33,997 bases of DNA from JBBAEA01 sp041656175 (GTDB lineage: Bacteria > Myxococcota_A > Bradymonadia > UBA4248), in assembly GCA_041656175.1 (NCBI GenBank), contig JBBAEA010000017.1:1-33997 (forward strand), given 5' to 3'. This document shows, one piece after another, positions 32,021 to 33,997 of this stretch. The position numbers and the translations under genes are program-made. The stretch's first letter is position 1, and every line of letters begins with the position of its first letter. The notes under the pieces were generated by a model. That model worked only from the letters and a program-made list of their open reading frames with translations, did not search any database and was not told the DNA's origin.

Positions 32021-33997
32021 ATGAAAAAATTAGTATTTTATCTCATCACCCTATCTTTAGTTCTCTCAGCCTGCGCTCGCAAAGACCTTGAGAGCCAACA
32101 CACTCCACAGAATTCCTTCGAATTGCCCTCCCCCCACGACGTCACTGCAGAAATACCACTATACAACCTGCGCCTCATGCGCTATTCGCTCATTTTTATC
32201 AATTCGCAGTACTACGATCAGTCGCGCGTTAATTGGCAGAAAATGGCGGCTTATGGGGTTGACGCGTTGCAAAAGATGGTACCCGAGATGGTGGCGCGCT
32301 TCGATAAACGCTTAAACGATGTGCCACAAAGCGCCGATATTCGTATCAACGATGTGCTGCGCAATTTTGATTTTACAGGAGTAAAAACTTTGGTCGATGC
32401 ACACAAGCTCTGTGTCGATATTTTTAACTTCGTTTATCCCAAAATCGCGGATCCTGAGGATGCGGCAGATCTCGAGTATGCTATGATTAACGGCATGTTT
32501 ACAACACTCGATCCGCACACCAACCTCTTAACTCCACGCGTTTTTGACGAAATGATGACCAGCCACATCGGCTTTGCAGGCCTTGGTTTTGTGGTTGGCG
32601 TGCGCGAAGCGGGTTTGATGGTTATTTCGCCAATCGCTGGTGCACCAGCAGATCGTGCAGGAATTAAACAAGGTGATCGCATTTTACGCATCGATGGGGA
32701 ATCGACAGAGAATATGCCTGTACAAGATGCCGTGGATCGTATGCGAGGGAAAGCAGGTACAAAGGTAGAGCTACTTGTGATGCGAAAATCGTGGAAAGAA
32801 GCGCGAAATTTCGAAATTATTCGAGAAGATATCAAGGTGAGCAGCGTCACGAGTAAGGCGCTAAAGCGCGAAAACATTGCGTATATACGCGTTAAGTCTT
32901 TTGACCAAAATACGACAAAGGAGATGCTAGAGCATTTGCAACTTATGCACGATGCGATGCCAAACTTCAGCGGCCTCATTTTAGACCTACGCGGAAACTC
33001 AGGTGGCTTGCTCATGCAGGCGATTGAGCTTGCGGGTCTTTTCCTCAAAAAGGGCGATAGCGTCGTAACCGTCGAGGGTCTTGCGGGGACACAGCGCGAT
33101 TCTGCAAAAGCGAAGCGCAACGGTGTTGAACAAGGCTACCCCATGGTCGTTTTGATGGATGGCGGGTCTGCGTCCGCAAGCGAGATTTTGGCTGGCGCGC
33201 TGCAGCACCACGAACGCGCACTTGTGCTGGGGGAGCGAAGTTTTGGAAAAGGTTCCGTACAAACCCTTAAGCAAAATGACGACAGAAGCGCGATTAAGGT
33301 GACTACTGCGCAATATCTTACACCCGGCGATGTTTCGATCCAAGCTGTGGGGATCGTACCCAATATTGAATTTAAACCCATCTTTGCCAGCGAACTTAAG
33401 AGCATTGCGCTGACACCGTCAACGAAATCGCGCAGAGAGCAGGATTTGCGAGAATCACTTCACAGCGACAAAACCCTAGAACGCCAAAGTGAGCGAAAAC
33501 TACTATACCTATACGAAGAATCCGAAGCCGAGAAACAAAAAGCAAAGGATCTGGACTTATCGGTTTATGATTTACGCAGCACTGCCGATTATTACGAGGA
33601 CGCACTCACGCGCTTTGCTACCGACTTGCTACGGCAAGCAAAGGATGCAAATGCCAGCGAATTGATGCAAAATAGCGCGACGTTTTTTGAGAAATATGAT
33701 GCGGCTTTTGCTAAAAATCTCTCTACTAAACTCCGAAACATGCAAATAGATTGGAGCAAGACAGCGAAAGAGAGCTGTACCGAGTTTTCGTGGCAAATCG
33801 CTGCTGTTGGCGCAGAGTCTAACGACGAGTTGGCACTAAAGGCAGGTGAAAAAAACGAACTTCGCATGAAAATTAAGAATCTATGCGAGAATGCGGATTT
33901 AGAGCGCTTCAACGCTGTCCTAAGCTCCAACAATTATAGTCTCGACGAACTTGAGTTCGTATTCGGACGCGTTAAAGCTGGACAGGAAGCCGAGTTT
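32021..33997 (+). CDS. S41 (C-terminal processing) protease lipoprotein, incomplete at window end
   Basis: At least 659 residues with no stop before the edge. MKKLVFYLITLSLVLSAC is a signal peptide with lipobox LSAC (Cys18). Residues ~50-180 are helical (with LDPHTNLLTP, typical of CtpA-like proteases). A PDZ domain covers about 183-270 (GLGFVVGV, AGIKQGDRILRIDG). The S41 domain follows with LILDLRGNSGGL, the nucleophile Ser385 in GGSASASEIL and general-base Lys410 in SFGKGSVQ, the 25-residue spacing seen in CtpA. After ~450 comes a charged helical stretch and then an extra region not found in standard CtpA. This resembles the long PDZ-S41 peptidases of myxobacteria (MXAN_5808 type). It probably trims or degrades periplasmic proteins. 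No good ribosome-binding site precedes the ATG. Confidence 0.88.
   Translation, partial: MKKLVFYLITLSLVLSACARKDLESQHTPQNSFELPSPHDVTAEIPLYNLRLMRYSLIFINSQYYDQSRVNWQKMAAYGVDALQKMVPEMVARFDKRLNDVPQSADIRINDVLRNFDFTGVKTLVDAHKLCVDIFNFVYPKIADPEDAADLEYAMINGMFTTLDPHTNLLTPRVFDEMMTSHIGFAGLGFVVGVREAGLMVISPIAGAPADRAGIKQGDRILRIDGESTENMPVQDAVDRMRGKAGTKVELLVMRKSWKEARNFEIIREDIKVSSVTSKALKRENIAYIRVKSFDQNTTKEMLEHLQLMHDAMPNFSGLILDLRGNSGGLLMQAIELAGLFLKKGDSVVTVEGLAGTQRDSAKAKRNGVEQGYPMVVLMDGGSASASEILAGALQHHERALVLGERSFGKGSVQTLKQNDDRSAIKVTTAQYLTPGDVSIQAVGIVPNIEFKPIFASELKSIALTPSTKSRREQDLRESLHSDKTLERQSERKLLYLYEESEAEKQKAKDLDLSVYDLRSTADYYEDALTRFATDLLRQAKDANASELMQNSATFFEKYDAAFAKNLSTKLRNMQIDWSKTAKESCTEFSWQIAAVGAESNDELALKAGEKNELRMKIKNLCENADLERFNAVLSSNNYSLDELEFVFGRVKAGQEAEF

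Overview
The window looks like chromosomal DNA from a Gram-negative, lipoprotein-rich bacterium of the myxobacterial/Bradymonadota type (the old Deltaproteobacteria). This placement is inferred from gene content only: a 1359-residue Ser/Thr kinase fused to an AAA ATPase and helical repeats, a cysteine-rich OmpA/Pal lipoprotein, a PDZ-S41 protease with a long C-terminal extension, a DUF4476 lipoprotein, a HEAT-like lipoprotein and a contractile-injection (phage-tail-like) gene set. No rRNA, tRNA, CRISPR array, integrase or full-length transposase was seen.

Layout. 1-224: 5' end of prfB (minus), with its classical +1 programmed frameshift. 667-4746: giant kinase (minus). 4971-5717: TatD-type hydrolase (minus). 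6100-7848: phosphohexomutase (plus). 8204-11153: a four-gene minus-strand operon (DUF4255/Pvc16-like protein, tail sheath, tail tube, tail tube) that ends in a strong terminator. It has a hairpin in every intergenic gap and a sigma-54-like promoter candidate upstream. 11877-12788: ddl. 13097-15142: UvrD/Rep helicase. 15624-16370: DUF4476 lipoprotein. 16796-18733: L,D-transpeptidase. 19013-19387: small acidic helical protein (plus). 19898-21277: TM-anchored protein of unknown function. 21447-22244: Cys-rich Pal-like lipoprotein. 22911-24987: glycosyltransferase 2 plus a small membrane protein. 25413-26591: VKOR-DsbA fusion. 26987-28384: asnS. 28569-29801: TrmA/RumA-type RNA methyltransferase. 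30497-31717: HEAT-like lipoprotein (plus). 32021-33997: S41 protease (plus), running off the window.

Most long spacers are filled with repeats, which fall into at least four families. Family I has five ~150-bp fold-back elements (321-474, 5825-5979, 22502-22643, 22744-22898, 31748-31890); their stems differ between copies but stay paired through compensatory changes. Family II has three ~130-180-bp elements with ends like TAGGGCAAGCGC. Family III is a ~205-248-bp MITE with 13-bp terminal inverted repeats (three copies plus fragments), one copy having an apparent 5-bp target duplication. Family IV is a ~100-bp AT-rich repeat in two copies.

Themes. Envelope biology dominates: peptidoglycan precursor synthesis and crosslinking (ddl, L,D-transpeptidase), Pal-like anchoring, periplasmic proteolysis, disulfide formation by a one-chain VKOR-DsbA oxidase, and polysaccharide synthesis. 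The two observations I rate highest are the covarying fold-back family and the isolated sheath/tube/tube/DUF4255 operon, whose two tube proteins differ at one residue while their genes differ at roughly fifty bases.
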